From an uncultured Oscillospiraceae bacterium (GTDB taxonomy: Bacteria; Bacillota; Clostridia; Oscillospirales; Oscillospiraceae): a DNA stretch of 64,000 nucleotides. Each line of letters starts with the position of its first letter. The stretch's first letter is position 1. Positions 42,577-50,670 of this stretch are shown in pieces. The stretch is from the NCBI GenBank assembly GCA_910588105.1, contig CAJUQD010000006.1:19914-83913 (forward strand), in the 5' to 3' direction. The notes below the pieces were generated by a model. The model made no database searches. It worked only from the letters and a program-made list of their open reading frames with translations, and had not been told where the DNA came from. Position numbers and translations under genes: made by a program.

Positions 42577-43299
42577 CTAGTTTCTTCCCAGCCGCGCGCC
42601 CACGGCAGACACCAGGAACAGGGGCAGCTTGGCCATGCGCCCGATCCGGGAGGGCTCCTTCGCCAGCCGGTACAGCCACTCCAGCCCCAGCCTCTGGAAG
42701 GACTCCGGGGCCCGCTCCACCCTGCCCGCGAACACGTCCAGCGACCCGCCCAATCCGATGTACAGCCGGGCCCCGGCTTCCCCGCCGTGGGCGGCGATCC
42801 ACTTCTCCTGCTTGGGGAAGCCCAGGCAGACGAACACCACGTCCGCCCGGGCCCGGCGGATATCCTCAATAACCGGGCTGTCGTCCTGGAAGTAGCCGTC
42901 GTGGGCGCCGCACACCACAAGCCCTGGATATGCGGCCCGCAGATTGACCGCCGCCTGCTCCGCCACGCCGGGGGCCGCCCCCAGCAGGTAAAGCCGCCTG
43001 TCCGTCCCGGCCATACGCCCCATCAGGGCGGAGGCAAAGTCGATGCCTGGAACCCGGCCCTTCAGCGGCCTGCCCAGAATTTTGGCGGCGTGGATCACCC
43101 CCACCCCGTCGGGGATGACCAGATCCGCCTGGGACAGTATCCCGGCAAATTCCCGGTCTTTTTTTGCACGCTGGACCATCTCGGGGTTGGGGGTGGCCAC
43201 CATGTGGGGGCCGTCCTCCTCAAACATGGCCAGCGCCCGGTCCACCGCCTCATCCAAGTTCACATTGTCAAAGGCCACGCCTAGCACGTCGGTGCGCAT
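42577..43299 (-). CDS. WecG/TagA/CpsF family glycosyltransferase
   Basis: 240 residues with ATPNPEMVQRAKKDREF, VIPDGVGVIHAAKILG, GLVVCGAHDGYF and FVCLGFPKQEKWIA, all hallmark motifs of the TagA/WecG fold. TagA adds N-acetylmannosamine to GlcNAc-PP-undecaprenol, the first committed step of teichoic acid linkage units; WecG-type enzymes act in related surface polymers. A GGGAGGG site precedes the ATG. No other wall-polymer genes are near, so the polymer is unknown. Confidence 0.93.
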   Translation of the reverse strand: MRTDVLGVAFDNVNLDEAVDRALAMFEEDGPHMVATPNPEMVQRAKKDREFAGILSQADLVIPDGVGVIHAAKILGRPLKGRVPGIDFASALMGRMAGTDRRLYLLGAAPGVAEQAAVNLRAAYPGLVVCGAHDGYFQDDSPVIEDIRRARADVVFVCLGFPKQEKWIAAHGGEAGARLYIGLGGSLDVFAGRVERAPESFQRLGLEWLYRLAKEPSRIGRMAKLPLFLVSAVGARLGRN

Positions 43300-43467
43300 G
43301 GCGCATCCCTCCCTTATCTTGTGTGCCGTCGGTTTTCTGCTGGCATTTTAACACAATCCCCGGGAAAAGTCCACCCATGGCCGGCAGTATTTATAGTTTG
43401 TTCATCCTACTTTGCGCGGCCGGTGTCAAACCGACCGCTTATTTTTTGAGTTATGTCTATTTCGCCC

Positions 43468-43496
43468 TTGACACCAGCGCGTTAAAGCGCTATACT
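43468..43496 (+). promoter_or_regulatory. Promoter of the DUF534-type ABC importer operon
   Basis: TTGACA (43468-43473), 17-bp spacer, TATACT (43491-43496). The spacer contains the palindrome GCGC-GTTAAA-GCGC. A further hairpin (CTTTGCG...CGCAAAG, 43529-43557 region) lies in the leader, and an upstream GCGG/CCGC hairpin with a T tract (43409-43447) could stop transcription entering from the left. Confidence 0.7.
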
Positions 43497-43584
43497 AGCA
43501 TCCATGAGCTGAAGGGCTCATTCCTTTGCGTCCGGCACTTTGGCGGCGCAAAGCAGTAAAGCAAGCCGTTTGGAGGAATAGAGA

Positions 43585-44610
43585 ATGAAAAAGACCGCAA
43601 AGCTAACCGCGCTGCTGCTGGCGCTGGTAATGACCCTGTCCCTGGCCGCCTGTTCCGGCACCGACTTGGACAGCGCCGACCCCAACGAATCCAAGGCCGC
43701 CCCCGAAAACAGCAGTGAACCCGCCGGGGACGTGAAGTACGTGGTTGGCATCTGCCAGCTGGCCCCCCACGTGGCCCTGGACGCCGCCACCGAGGGCTTT
43801 ATCGACGCGCTGAACGAAAAGCTCCCCGGCCAGGTGGATATCCAGAACAAAAACGCCGCCGGCGATTCCCCCACCTGCGCCACCATCATCAACGGCTTTG
43901 TCTCCGACGGCGTGGATCTGATTATGGCCAACGCCACCGCCCCCCTTCAGGCCGCCGCCTCCGCCACCAACTCCATCCCGGTGCTGGGCACCTCCATCAC
44001 CGAGTACGGCGTGGCCCTGGGGATTGAGAATTTCTCCGGCACCGTGGGCACCAACGTATCCGGCACCTCCGACCTGGCCCCCCTGGACCAGCAGGCCCAG
44101 ATGATCCAGGAGTGGTATCCCGACGCCAAGACCGTGGGCCTCATCTACTGCTCCGCCGAGCCCAACAGCCAGTACCAGGTGGACAACGTGCAGAAGAAGC
44201 TGGAGGAGCTGGGCTACTCCTGCAAGCAGTACCCCTTCTCCGACACCAACGATATGGCCAGCGTGGTGCAGGACGCCGCCGACAACAGCGACGTGCTCTA
44301 CGTGCCCACCGACAACACCGCCGCCAACAACACCGGCATCATCAACAACATCTGCCAGGGGGTCGTCCCCGTGTTCGCCGGCGAGGAGGGCATCTGCGGC
44401 GGCTGCGGCATCGCCACCCTGTCCATCAGTTACTACGACATCGGCTACAAGACCGGCGAGATGGCCGCCCAGATCCTCACCGGCGAGGCCGACGTGGCCA
44501 GCATGCCCATCGAGTACGCGCCCCAGTTCGTGAAGAAGTATAACCCCGTCACCTGCCAGGCGCTGAACATCACCCCGCCCGATGGCTACGAGGCCATTGC
44601 CGCCGAATAA
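43585..44610 (+). CDS. ABC transporter substrate-binding lipoprotein (DUF534/TrpX-like)
   Basis: 341 residues. Signal peptide with lipobox LSLAACSG (Cys ~residue 22), an acidic linker, then a two-lobed binding fold: VGICQLAPHVALDAATEGFID, NKNAAGDSPTCATI and LIYCSAEPNSQYQVDNVQKK. This matches the family whose studied members bind tryptophan or related aromatic compounds; the ligand here is unproven. It is the first gene of an operon with a permease and ATPase. A strong hairpin after its stop probably raises its level relative to the transporter core. Confidence 0.92.
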   Translation: MKKTAKLTALLLALVMTLSLAACSGTDLDSADPNESKAAPENSSEPAGDVKYVVGICQLAPHVALDAATEGFIDALNEKLPGQVDIQNKNAAGDSPTCATIINGFVSDGVDLIMANATAPLQAAASATNSIPVLGTSITEYGVALGIENFSGTVGTNVSGTSDLAPLDQQAQMIQEWYPDAKTVGLIYCSAEPNSQYQVDNVQKKLEELGYSCKQYPFSDTNDMASVVQDAADNSDVLYVPTDNTAANNTGIINNICQGVVPVFAGEEGICGGCGIATLSISYYDIGYKTGEMAAQILTGEADVASMPIEYAPQFVKKYNPVTCQALNITPPDGYEAIAAE

Positions 44611-44627
44611 TCACAACGCAGTGTAAA

Positions 44628-44656
44628 CGGCGGGAAAGGGCCCCCCTTTCCCGCCG
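44628..44656 (+). terminator. Intra-operon hairpin after the binding-protein gene
   Basis: Perfect 13-bp stem CGGCGGGAAAGGG / CCCTTTCCCGCCG with a 3-base loop, no full T tract. Typical position for partial termination or 3'-end protection in binding-protein operons. Confidence 0.7.
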
Positions 44657-44691
44657 CTTTCGCGCAGTTTAATTTGGGAGGAACATCCACT

Positions 44692-45651
44692 ATGGCAGGA
44701 TTTTTAAGCGCGCTGCCGGGGGCGGCGTCCCAGGGCCTTATCTGGGGCATTATGGCCATCGGCGTATACATCACCTATAAGATATTGGACATCGCGGACC
44801 TGACGGTGGACGGCTCCTTCTGCACCGGCGGCGCGGTGTTCGTAGTGCTGTTTGCCGGCGGCGTCAACGTGTGGGCCGCCATGCTAGCGGCGCTGCTGGC
44901 CGGGATGCTGGCGGGGCTGGCCACCGGCCTGCTCCATACGGTGTGCGGCATCCCCGCCATCCTGGCGGGAATCCTCACCCAGCTGGGTCTGTACACGGTG
45001 AACATGGCAATCATGGACTTCAAGTCATCGGTGGCCCTGCCCATTACTCAGGAGGACATGCTCAACAAGCTGCTGGTCTCCCTGCGCTTTGTCCAGGGCT
45101 CCAAATCGGGCTATCCCATCTGGCGGCACCCTGTGGTGGTGGTGGGCCTCATGACCGCCGCCCTCATCGCCATTTTGTACTGGTTCTTCGGCACCGAGCT
45201 GGGCTCCGCCCTGCGGGCCACCGGCTCCAACCAGAATATGGCCCGGGCCCAGGGCATCAACACGAATTGGTCCAAGGTGCTGGGGCTGGTGCTGTCTAAC
45301 GGGCTGGTTGCCCTGTCCGGGGCGCTGATGTGCCAGTATAACGGCGCCAACAATATCGACGTGGGCCGGGGCGCCATCGTCATCGGCCTGGCCGCCGTGG
45401 TCATCGGCGAGGTCATTTTCGGCAGGATCTTCCGCAATTTCGCGCTGAAGCTGCTGGCGGTGTCTCTGGGCGCCATCATCTATTACGTGGTCATCACGGC
45501 TGTGCTCAAGCTGGGCAACCTCAACGCCAACTATCTCAAGCTTCTCACCGCCCTGGTGGTGGCCGCGTTCCTCACCATCCCCTATTGGAAGGGGAGGTAC
45601 TTTTCCAAACCTGTCAAACCCGCCAAAAAGGAGGGGAACCCCCATGCTTGA
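44692..45651 (+). CDS. ABC transporter permease (TrpY-like)
   Basis: 319 residues, about eight to nine hydrophobic segments, of the BPD-type branched-chain-like permease class used by DUF534 systems. ATG 44692 with GGGAGG is better than the upstream TTG. The conserved region TGSNQNMARAQGINT is the cytoplasmic loop contacting the ATPase. Downstream, the ATPase gene overlaps its 3' end by 8 bp. Confidence 0.92.
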   Translation: MAGFLSALPGAASQGLIWGIMAIGVYITYKILDIADLTVDGSFCTGGAVFVVLFAGGVNVWAAMLAALLAGMLAGLATGLLHTVCGIPAILAGILTQLGLYTVNMAIMDFKSSVALPITQEDMLNKLLVSLRFVQGSKSGYPIWRHPVVVVGLMTAALIAILYWFFGTELGSALRATGSNQNMARAQGINTNWSKVLGLVLSNGLVALSGALMCQYNGANNIDVGRGAIVIGLAAVVIGEVIFGRIFRNFALKLLAVSLGAIIYYVVITAVLKLGNLNANYLKLLTALVVAAFLTIPYWKGRYFSKPVKPAKKEGNPHA

Positions 45652-46438
45652 CGTACAGAATATCCGCAAGACCTTCAACCCCGGCACCGTCAACGAGAAG
45701 ACGGCCCTCAACGGGGTGTCCCTCACCCTCAACGACGGGGATTTCGTCACCGTCATCGGCGGCAACGGGGCGGGCAAGTCCACCCTGCTCAACGCGGTGG
45801 CGGGGGTGTGGCCGGTGGATTCCGGCTCCATCTCCATCGGCGGGGCGGACGTGACCAAGCTCCCGGAGCACAAGCGGGCCAAATACATCGGCCGGGTGTT
45901 CCAGGATCCCATGATGGGCACCGCCGCCACCATGCAGATTGAAGAAAACATGGCCCTGGCCGCCCGGCGGGGCCGCTCCCACACCCTGCGCCCCGGCATC
46001 ACCCGGGACGAGCGGGAGCGCTACCGTGAGACGCTGAAAATCCTGGACCTGGGGCTGGAGGACCGGCTCACCTCCAAGGTGGGGCTGCTGTCCGGCGGCC
46101 AGCGCCAGGCCCTCACCCTGCTGATGGCCGCCCTGCGCAAGCCCGATTTGCTGCTGCTGGACGAGCACACCGCCGCCCTGGACCCCAAGACCGCCGCCAA
46201 GGTGCTTGCGGCCACCGAGCGCATTGTCCAGAAGGATCATTTGACCACCCTGATGATCACCCACAACATGCGGGACGCCATTGTCCACGGCAACCGGCTT
46301 ATTATGATGTACGAAGGGCGCATCGCCCTGGACATCGCCGGGGAGGACAAGAAAAAGCTCACCGTGGAACAGCTGCTGGCCAAGTTCGGCCAAGCCACCG
46401 GGTCGGACGAGGCGGACGACAAGCTGCTGCTGGGCTGA
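45644..46438 (+). CDS. ABC transporter ATP-binding protein (TrpZ-like)
   Basis: 264 residues with Walker A (GGNGAGKSTLL), signature LLSGGQRQALTLLMA, Walker B (DLLLLDEHTAALDP) and switch His (MITHNMRDAIVHGNR). In Walker B, the family-typical HTAALDP replaces PTSALDP. It energises the DUF534/TrpX-type importer. It overlaps the permease gene and ends before a strong terminator. Confidence 0.95.
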   Translation: MLDVQNIRKTFNPGTVNEKTALNGVSLTLNDGDFVTVIGGNGAGKSTLLNAVAGVWPVDSGSISIGGADVTKLPEHKRAKYIGRVFQDPMMGTAATMQIEENMALAARRGRSHTLRPGITRDERERYRETLKILDLGLEDRLTSKVGLLSGGQRQALTLLMAALRKPDLLLLDEHTAALDPKTAAKVLAATERIVQKDHLTTLMITHNMRDAIVHGNRLIMMYEGRIALDIAGEDKKKLTVEQLLAKFGQATGSDEADDKLLLG

Positions 46439-46459
46439 CAACGCAATCAAGCCGCACCC

Positions 46460-46488
46460 GCCCGCCGGTTTTCCGGCGGGCTTTTTTT
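46460..46488 (+). terminator. Rho-independent terminator of the ABC importer operon
   Basis: Perfect 9-bp stem GCCCGCCGG / CCGGCGGGC, TTTT loop, then TTTTTTT. Confidence 0.92.
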
Positions 46489-46507
46489 GCCAAAACGGAA
46501 AAAGCAC

Positions 46508-46538
46508 TTGACAAATCCGTTTTATAAGCATATGCTTA
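46508..46538 (+). promoter_or_regulatory. Promoter of the pseudouridine operon with a palindromic operator
   Basis: TTGACA (46508-46513), 17-bp spacer, TATGCT (46531-46536). A perfect 14-bp palindrome TAAGCATATGCTTA (46525-46538) covers the whole -10 box, a classic repressor position. Confidence 0.8.
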
Positions 46539-46569
46539 ATAAAAAGATAAAAGTTTAGGAGTGGCGCCC

Positions 46570-47658
46570 ATGACCCAGCGGGAACGGCAGATCCTTCGGT
46601 GGATTGAGGAAAATCCCCTGATCTCCCAGCAGGAACTGGCGGACAAAGCGGGCATCGCCCGGTCCTCGGTGGCGGTGCACATATCCAATCTGATGAAAAA
46701 GGGCCACATCGCCGGCAAGGGGTATATCGTCTCCACCGCCCCCTATGCCGTGGTGGTGGGCGGGGTAAATATGGACATCGGCGGCGTGTCCGCCGCCCCG
46801 CTGGTGCGCGCGGACTCCAACCCCGGGGCGGTGCGCATCAGCCTGGGGGGCGTGGGGCGGAATATCGCCCACAACATGGCCCTGCTGGGGGTAGACGTCC
46901 GGCTGCTCACCGCCTTTGGGGACGACGCTCACGCCCAACGCATCGCCGCCTCCTGCGGGGAGCTGGGCATCGACATCAGCCGGGCTCTGCAAGTGCCGGG
47001 GGAGCGCACCTCCACCTACCTCTTTATCGCCGATGAGCGGGGCGAGATGGCGCTGGCCCTGTCCGACATGGATATCTACCGGCACATCACCCCGGCCTTC
47101 CTGTCCTCCCGGGCCCAGCTGCTGCAAAATGCCCAGCTGGTGGTGGTGGACGCCAACATTCCGGAGGAATCCATCCAATGGCTGGCCCAACACGTGACTC
47201 CTCCCCTCTTTGCCGACCCGGTTTCCACCGCCAAGGCGGACAAGCTGCGCCCGGTGCTGGGTAGGCTCCACACCCTCAAGCCCAACCGCATGGAAGCGGA
47301 ACTGCTGTCTGGCGTGCCCATCACCGATGAAGCCAGCCTAAACCGGGCGGCGGACGCCCTGCTGGGCACCGGCCTGCGCCGGGTGTTCATCTCCCTGGGG
47401 GGCGGCGGGGTGCTGGCCGCCGACCACAATGGCCGGGTGCGCCTGGCCTGTATGGAGGGGCGCATGGTAAACACCACCGGGTGCGGGGACGCGTTCATGG
47501 CGGCACTGGTCTGGGCCTATCTGGAGGGCACCGGCCTGGAGGGCACCGCCCGGGCGGGCTCCGCCGCCGCAGCCATCGCCATGGAGAGCGCCGAAACCAT
47601 CAACGGCGCCATGAGCGCGGACGCGCTGGGGGAGAGGATGTCTTCTTTTTCTTTTTGA
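46570..47658 (+). CDS. psuK: Pseudouridine kinase with N-terminal winged-helix regulator domain
   Basis: 362 residues. Residues 1-55 form a helix-turn-helix (ISQQELADKAGIARSSVAVH, then ISNLMKKGHIAGKGY), followed by a PfkB/ribokinase domain: VVVGGVNMDIGG, SLGGVGRNIAHNMALLG, and the ATP/catalytic motif NTTGCGDAFMAAL. It phosphorylates pseudouridine at O5' for cleavage by PsuG. Because psuG is two genes downstream, the substrate is well supported. ATG 46570 follows TAGGAG. The regulator domain and a palindrome over the operon's -10 box suggest self-repression. Confidence 0.88.
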   Translation: MTQRERQILRWIEENPLISQQELADKAGIARSSVAVHISNLMKKGHIAGKGYIVSTAPYAVVVGGVNMDIGGVSAAPLVRADSNPGAVRISLGGVGRNIAHNMALLGVDVRLLTAFGDDAHAQRIAASCGELGIDISRALQVPGERTSTYLFIADERGEMALALSDMDIYRHITPAFLSSRAQLLQNAQLVVVDANIPEESIQWLAQHVTPPLFADPVSTAKADKLRPVLGRLHTLKPNRMEAELLSGVPITDEASLNRAADALLGTGLRRVFISLGGGGVLAADHNGRVRLACMEGRMVNTTGCGDAFMAALVWAYLEGTGLEGTARAGSAAAAIAMESAETINGAMSADALGERMSSFSF

Positions 47659-47731
47659 AGAAGGGATAAAGAAGCAGAAAGAAAAACTTCATCCGCGAAA
47701 CTGCGTTTCGCCCTTGCAAGGGAGGACTGCC

Positions 47732-48214
47732 ATGGACATCAGAACTGCCAGTGCGGCGGAGATGCTTGCCCTCTGGGGCGAGAACCCGGATCATCCGTCG
47801 CCAACCGCCCGGTTCAACTGTGAAAATATCGGAAACCACAATGCCACCCTCTACGTCTGGGACCGGGCTGGACAGATAGTAGGGGAGCTGTATCTCTTTC
47901 GCTCCCTGTCCGATCCGAATTTCGCCGACGGAAAAAACCGCGCTTACCTGTGCGCTTTCCGCATTCGGAAAGACTTGCGGGGGCGGGGCCTCGGCACGGC
48001 CCTCCTGGAGCATGCCGCCGCCCAGGCCGGCCGGGAGGGCTTTACCCAGCTAACCGTCGGTGTGGAGTACTCGGAGGAGGCCAACATCCGCCTCTACCGC
48101 CGGCTGGGGTTTACGGAGTTCATCAAGGACTGCGTGTTTGACCCTTGCTCTATGGATGAAAACATGGAGCCTGAGCCCCATACGGGCTTCCATCTGCTCA
48201 TGAAGAGACTTTGA
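47732..48214 (+). CDS. GNAT-family N-acetyltransferase
   Basis: 160 residues with the acetyl-CoA loop RKDLRGRGLGTALLEHAAAQ (~residues 80-100) and a C-terminal NIRLYRRLGFTEF motif, both standard GNAT signatures. ATG 47732 follows GGGAGG. It is inserted between psuK and psuG, which usually are neighbours, so it may acetylate a compound in this pathway or be an unrelated passenger. Substrate is not evident. Confidence 0.9.
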   Translation: MDIRTASAAEMLALWGENPDHPSPTARFNCENIGNHNATLYVWDRAGQIVGELYLFRSLSDPNFADGKNRAYLCAFRIRKDLRGRGLGTALLEHAAAQAGREGFTQLTVGVEYSEEANIRLYRRLGFTEFIKDCVFDPCSMDENMEPEPHTGFHLLMKRL

Positions 48215-48245
48215 CCATATCAAAACTACATGGAGGTTGATTCTC

Positions 48246-49163
48246 ATGTCTTTAAACAAGTATCTGGACGTATCCCCCGAGGTGGCCGGGGCCCTTGCCG
48301 CCGGAAAGCCGGTGGTGGCCCTGGAGTCCACCATCATCTCTCACGGCATGCCCTACCCCCAGAACGTGGAGACCGCCCTGGCGGTGGAGTCCATCATCCG
48401 GGAGAACGGCGCGGTGCCCGCCACCATCGCCGTCATCGGCGGACAGCTGAAGGCCGGGTGCACCAGGGAGGAGATTGAGTACCTGGGCAAGGCGGGGACC
48501 AAGGTCACCAAGGCCAGCCGCCGGGACCTGGCCATGCTGTGCGCCCGTGGGCAGGACGGGGCCACCACCGTCACCACCACCATGATTATCGCCCACATGG
48601 CGGGCATCAAGGTATTCGCCACCGGCGGCATCGGCGGCGTCCACCGGGGGGCGGAGACCACCATGGACATCTCCGCCGACCTGGAGGAGCTGGCCCATAC
48701 CCCCGTGATGGTGGTGTGCGCCGGGGCCAAATCCATTTTGGATTTGGGACTGACCCTGGAGTACCTGGAGACCCACGGCGTGCCCGTGCTGGGCTACGGC
48801 ACCCGCGAACTGCCCGCCTTCTACACCCGGCACAGCGGCTTTTCCGTGGACTACCAGGTGGACAGCCCCGAGGAGCTGGCGGCGGCCTTCAAGGCCAGCC
48901 TGGAGCTGGGCTTCCAGGGCGGCATGCTGGTGGCCAACCCCATCCCCGAGGAATACTCCATGGACCCGGCGGTCATCAATGGGGCCATTGAGGAGGCGCT
49001 TTCCCAGGCGAAGGCCAACGGCATCCACGGCAAGGAGACCACCCCCTTCCTGCTGGCCAAGGTGAAGGAGCTCACCGGGGGCGACAGCCTTGACTCCAAC
49101 ATCCAGCTGGTGTTCAACAACGCCCGGCTGGCCGCGAAAACGGCCGCCTGCCTGGCGAAATAA
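48246..49163 (+). CDS. psuG: Pseudouridine-5'-phosphate glycosidase
   Basis: 305 residues. Visible motifs of the family are ALESTIISHGMPYPQN, TVTTTMIIAHMAGIKVFATG, GIGGVHRGAETTMDISADLEEL and GLTLEYLETHGVPVLGYGT. The enzyme reversibly cleaves the C-C bond of pseudouridine 5'-phosphate to uracil and ribose 5-phosphate. ATG 48246 has GGAGG nine bases upstream. With PsuK it recycles RNA-derived pseudouridine, feeding pyrimidine and pentose pools. Confidence 0.95.
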   Translation: MSLNKYLDVSPEVAGALAAGKPVVALESTIISHGMPYPQNVETALAVESIIRENGAVPATIAVIGGQLKAGCTREEIEYLGKAGTKVTKASRRDLAMLCARGQDGATTVTTTMIIAHMAGIKVFATGGIGGVHRGAETTMDISADLEELAHTPVMVVCAGAKSILDLGLTLEYLETHGVPVLGYGTRELPAFYTRHSGFSVDYQVDSPEELAAAFKASLELGFQGGMLVANPIPEEYSMDPAVINGAIEEALSQAKANGIHGKETTPFLLAKVKELTGGDSLDSNIQLVFNNARLAAKTAACLAK

Positions 49164-49205
49164 GCGCAAAAAGACCGGCGGCGCGTGCCGCCGGTCTTTT
49201 TGCGC
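49164..49205. terminator. Bidirectional terminator after psuG
   Basis: Perfect 19-bp stem (core AAAAAGACCGGCGGC / GCCGCCGGTCTTTTT) with loop GCGT, directly after the psuG stop and three bases before the convergent gene. Confidence 0.92.
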
Positions 49206-49207
49206 GC

Positions 49208-49507
49208 TCAATCGCCGGACGCGTAGGCGTCCATGGCGGTTTTCAGGTTTTCCAGGAAGCTCTTCCGGCCAAACACCAGGAACTTCCACTCCCGGCCATC
49301 CTCCATCCTGATGGTCACGGTGGGCAGGAACAGCGCCTTGTTTTTTTCCACACCCTTGATCCGGCAATAGGGAAGCGGCATCTTTCGGATCTCCGGCGGC
49401 ACCGTGAGCTTTGTGGTGTAATAGGTGAGCCGCTCGTCGTCCAGGCGCAGCTCGCCCCCCAGCAGGCCGCCCCGCCAGCACAAGCTTACCACATACATTT
49501 TATCCAT
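49208..49507 (-). CDS. Hypothetical small protein (PH/GRAM-like)
   Basis: 99 residues, predicted beta-rich with a C-terminal amphipathic helix (SFLENLKTAMDAYASGD). The strand pattern LDDERLTYYTTKLTVPPEIR and TVTIRMEDGREWKFLVFG resembles small GRAM/PH-like modules, without certain assignment. It has no membrane segment. It is the last gene of the XRE cassette operon (start 49507, AGGGGG upstream). Confidence 0.6.
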   Translation of the reverse strand: MDKMYVVSLCWRGGLLGGELRLDDERLTYYTTKLTVPPEIRKMPLPYCRIKGVEKNKALFLPTVTIRMEDGREWKFLVFGRKSFLENLKTAMDAYASGD

Positions 49508-49519
49508 CGTCCGTACCCC

Positions 49520-49825
49520 CTAAAATATCCCCTTATTGTACTTGAACTGGGCGTAAATCATGACGGCGAGCCCGATTGCCGCCCCGGCGGCTGTGAGGTA
49601 GAAAATGGGCTCCGCGTCAAAAATCATCTGGAGCGCCGCCGTAGCTGTTACGCAGGCACCCATAATCAGCGTCCCCGCGCCCATGGCCCTCCCGTACTTG
49701 GGCGCGTCCTCTTTGCTCACCCTGCGGCGGTTATACCAGTGGACAGTGGACGCGCTGCCCCGCAGGCCGGGCACGCTGGCGGCAATCAGGGCCAGCCCCA
49801 GTCCCAGCAATAGGATATACTCCAT
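49520..49825 (-). CDS. Small membrane protein of the XRE cassette
   Basis: 101 residues with three hydrophobic helices: N-terminal MEYILLLGLGLALIAASVPG, then GAGTLIMGACVTATAALQMI, and IFYLTAAGAAIGLAVMIYAQ, with a cytoplasmic basic loop NRRRVSKEDAPKYGR. It starts at ATG 49825 with AGGGGGAG. Family not recognised; resembles DUF3784-like small membrane proteins found with XRE regulators. Confidence 0.65.
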   Translation of the reverse strand: MEYILLLGLGLALIAASVPGLRGSASTVHWYNRRRVSKEDAPKYGRAMGAGTLIMGACVTATAALQMIFDAEPIFYLTAAGAAIGLAVMIYAQFKYNKGIF

Positions 49826-49840
49826 TTCATCGTCTCCCCC

Positions 49841-50047
49841 TTAAAAGTAGAACAAGTCCTCGAACTTCTTGTCCAGCGCCACGCACAAAATGAGCGCCAG
49901 CTTAGCGGTGGGGTTGAACTGCCCCGTCTCAATGGAGCTGATGGTATTGCGGGACACGCCCACCAGCGCCGCCAGCGCCGCCTGGGACAGGCCCTTTTCG
50001 CCGCGGGCCTCCTTCAGACGGTTTTTCAGAATCAGTCCGTCGTCCAT
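49841..50047 (-). CDS. XRE-family (Cro/C1) small transcriptional regulator
   Basis: 68 residues consisting almost entirely of the HTH: LKNRLKEARGEKGLSQAALA, then LVGVSRNTISSIETGQFNPT and AKLALILCVALDKKFEDLF. This is the compact YgzD-like regulator paired with small membrane proteins. ATG 50047 overlaps the TGA of the gene upstream (TGATG), so translation is coupled. Three palindromes in the operon promoter are likely its binding sites. Confidence 0.9.
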   Translation of the reverse strand: MDDGLILKNRLKEARGEKGLSQAALAALVGVSRNTISSIETGQFNPTAKLALILCVALDKKFEDLFYF

Positions 50048-50373
50048 CAAAAGACCCCCAGCTCAAGGTGCAGGTAGCAGACGAAGAAGAACACAGCCAG
50101 CGCTATATAAAACAGACCCATCATCAGCTCGTGGCGCTTGCGGAGCTTGCGGTACTTAAACAGGAAGGTGGACGCGTGGATAGCCCACATAACCGTCCAG
50201 ACGCTGTACTCCGGGCCGCCCTGAAAAATAGCGGACAGTACGCTGACCAGGCCGCACACGATCATACCCACACCCAGGCTCAGGGAATTGGCCGTGGCCA
50301 GCACGGCCTCCTCCACAAAGTCCCGGTCCTTGTTTTCCTCCCGGCTTCTTTTTAAAATTTCATCTCTGTCCAT
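50047..50373 (-). CDS. Small membrane protein (DUF6442-like) heading the XRE cassette
   Basis: 108 residues: a charged N-terminus (DRDEILKRSREENKDRDFVEE), then three hydrophobic segments (SLSLGVGMIVCGLVSVLSAI; TVMWAIHASTFLF; LFYIALAVFFFVCYLHL). This pattern matches small HTH-linked membrane proteins of the DUF6442 type. ATG 50373 is chosen; the frame is open upstream but through the promoter region, and it has AAGG at about ten bases. First gene of the cassette. Confidence 0.7.
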   Translation of the reverse strand: MDRDEILKRSREENKDRDFVEEAVLATANSLSLGVGMIVCGLVSVLSAIFQGGPEYSVWTVMWAIHASTFLFKYRKLRKRHELMMGLFYIALAVFFFVCYLHLELGVF

Positions 50374-50398
50374 GAGGCAGGCCTTCCAAACCGTATTG

Positions 50399-50472
50399 CC
50401 AAGTTTACTTGGTATCTTTATCATAGCACCGCCAAGTAAACTTGTCAACACCTTTTGCAAAGTTTTCTTTGC
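50399..50472 (-). promoter_or_regulatory. Promoter with three palindromic operators for the XRE cassette
   Basis: Minus-strand TTGACA (50448-50443), 17-bp spacer, TATGAT (50425-50420). Palindromes: CCAAGTTTACTTGG (50399-50412, perfect), CCAAGTAAACTTG (50432-50444, overlapping the -35 and spacer) and GCAAAGTTTTCTTTGC (50457-50472, perfect). Sites 1 and 2 share the half-site CCAAGT. The remaining bases 50473-50670 show no gene. Confidence 0.8.
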
Positions 50473-50670
50473 ATCGCACCATTTCCCCGGGACAGGCGAT
50501 AACCGCCGGCAAGCCAAACGGTCCACCCCCAGGCGCAGGGGATGGACCGCAGCTTCTCAGTGGCAGGACACAAGCGCCAGCACAAACAGGGGGATACCAG
50601 TCGTAAAGCCCCACGCGCCGGAAGGGTTCACGCCGGGCTGCTGTATCGGGCGTCCCCGGAGGGCGGCCCC

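Noticed and set aside
43409..43447. Riboswitch or T-box upstream of the DUF534 ABC operon
   Set aside because: The GCGG/CCGC hairpin with T tract lies upstream of the predicted promoter, so it is not in the leader. No T-box, TPP or other riboswitch core was recognised; a covariance scan would settle it.
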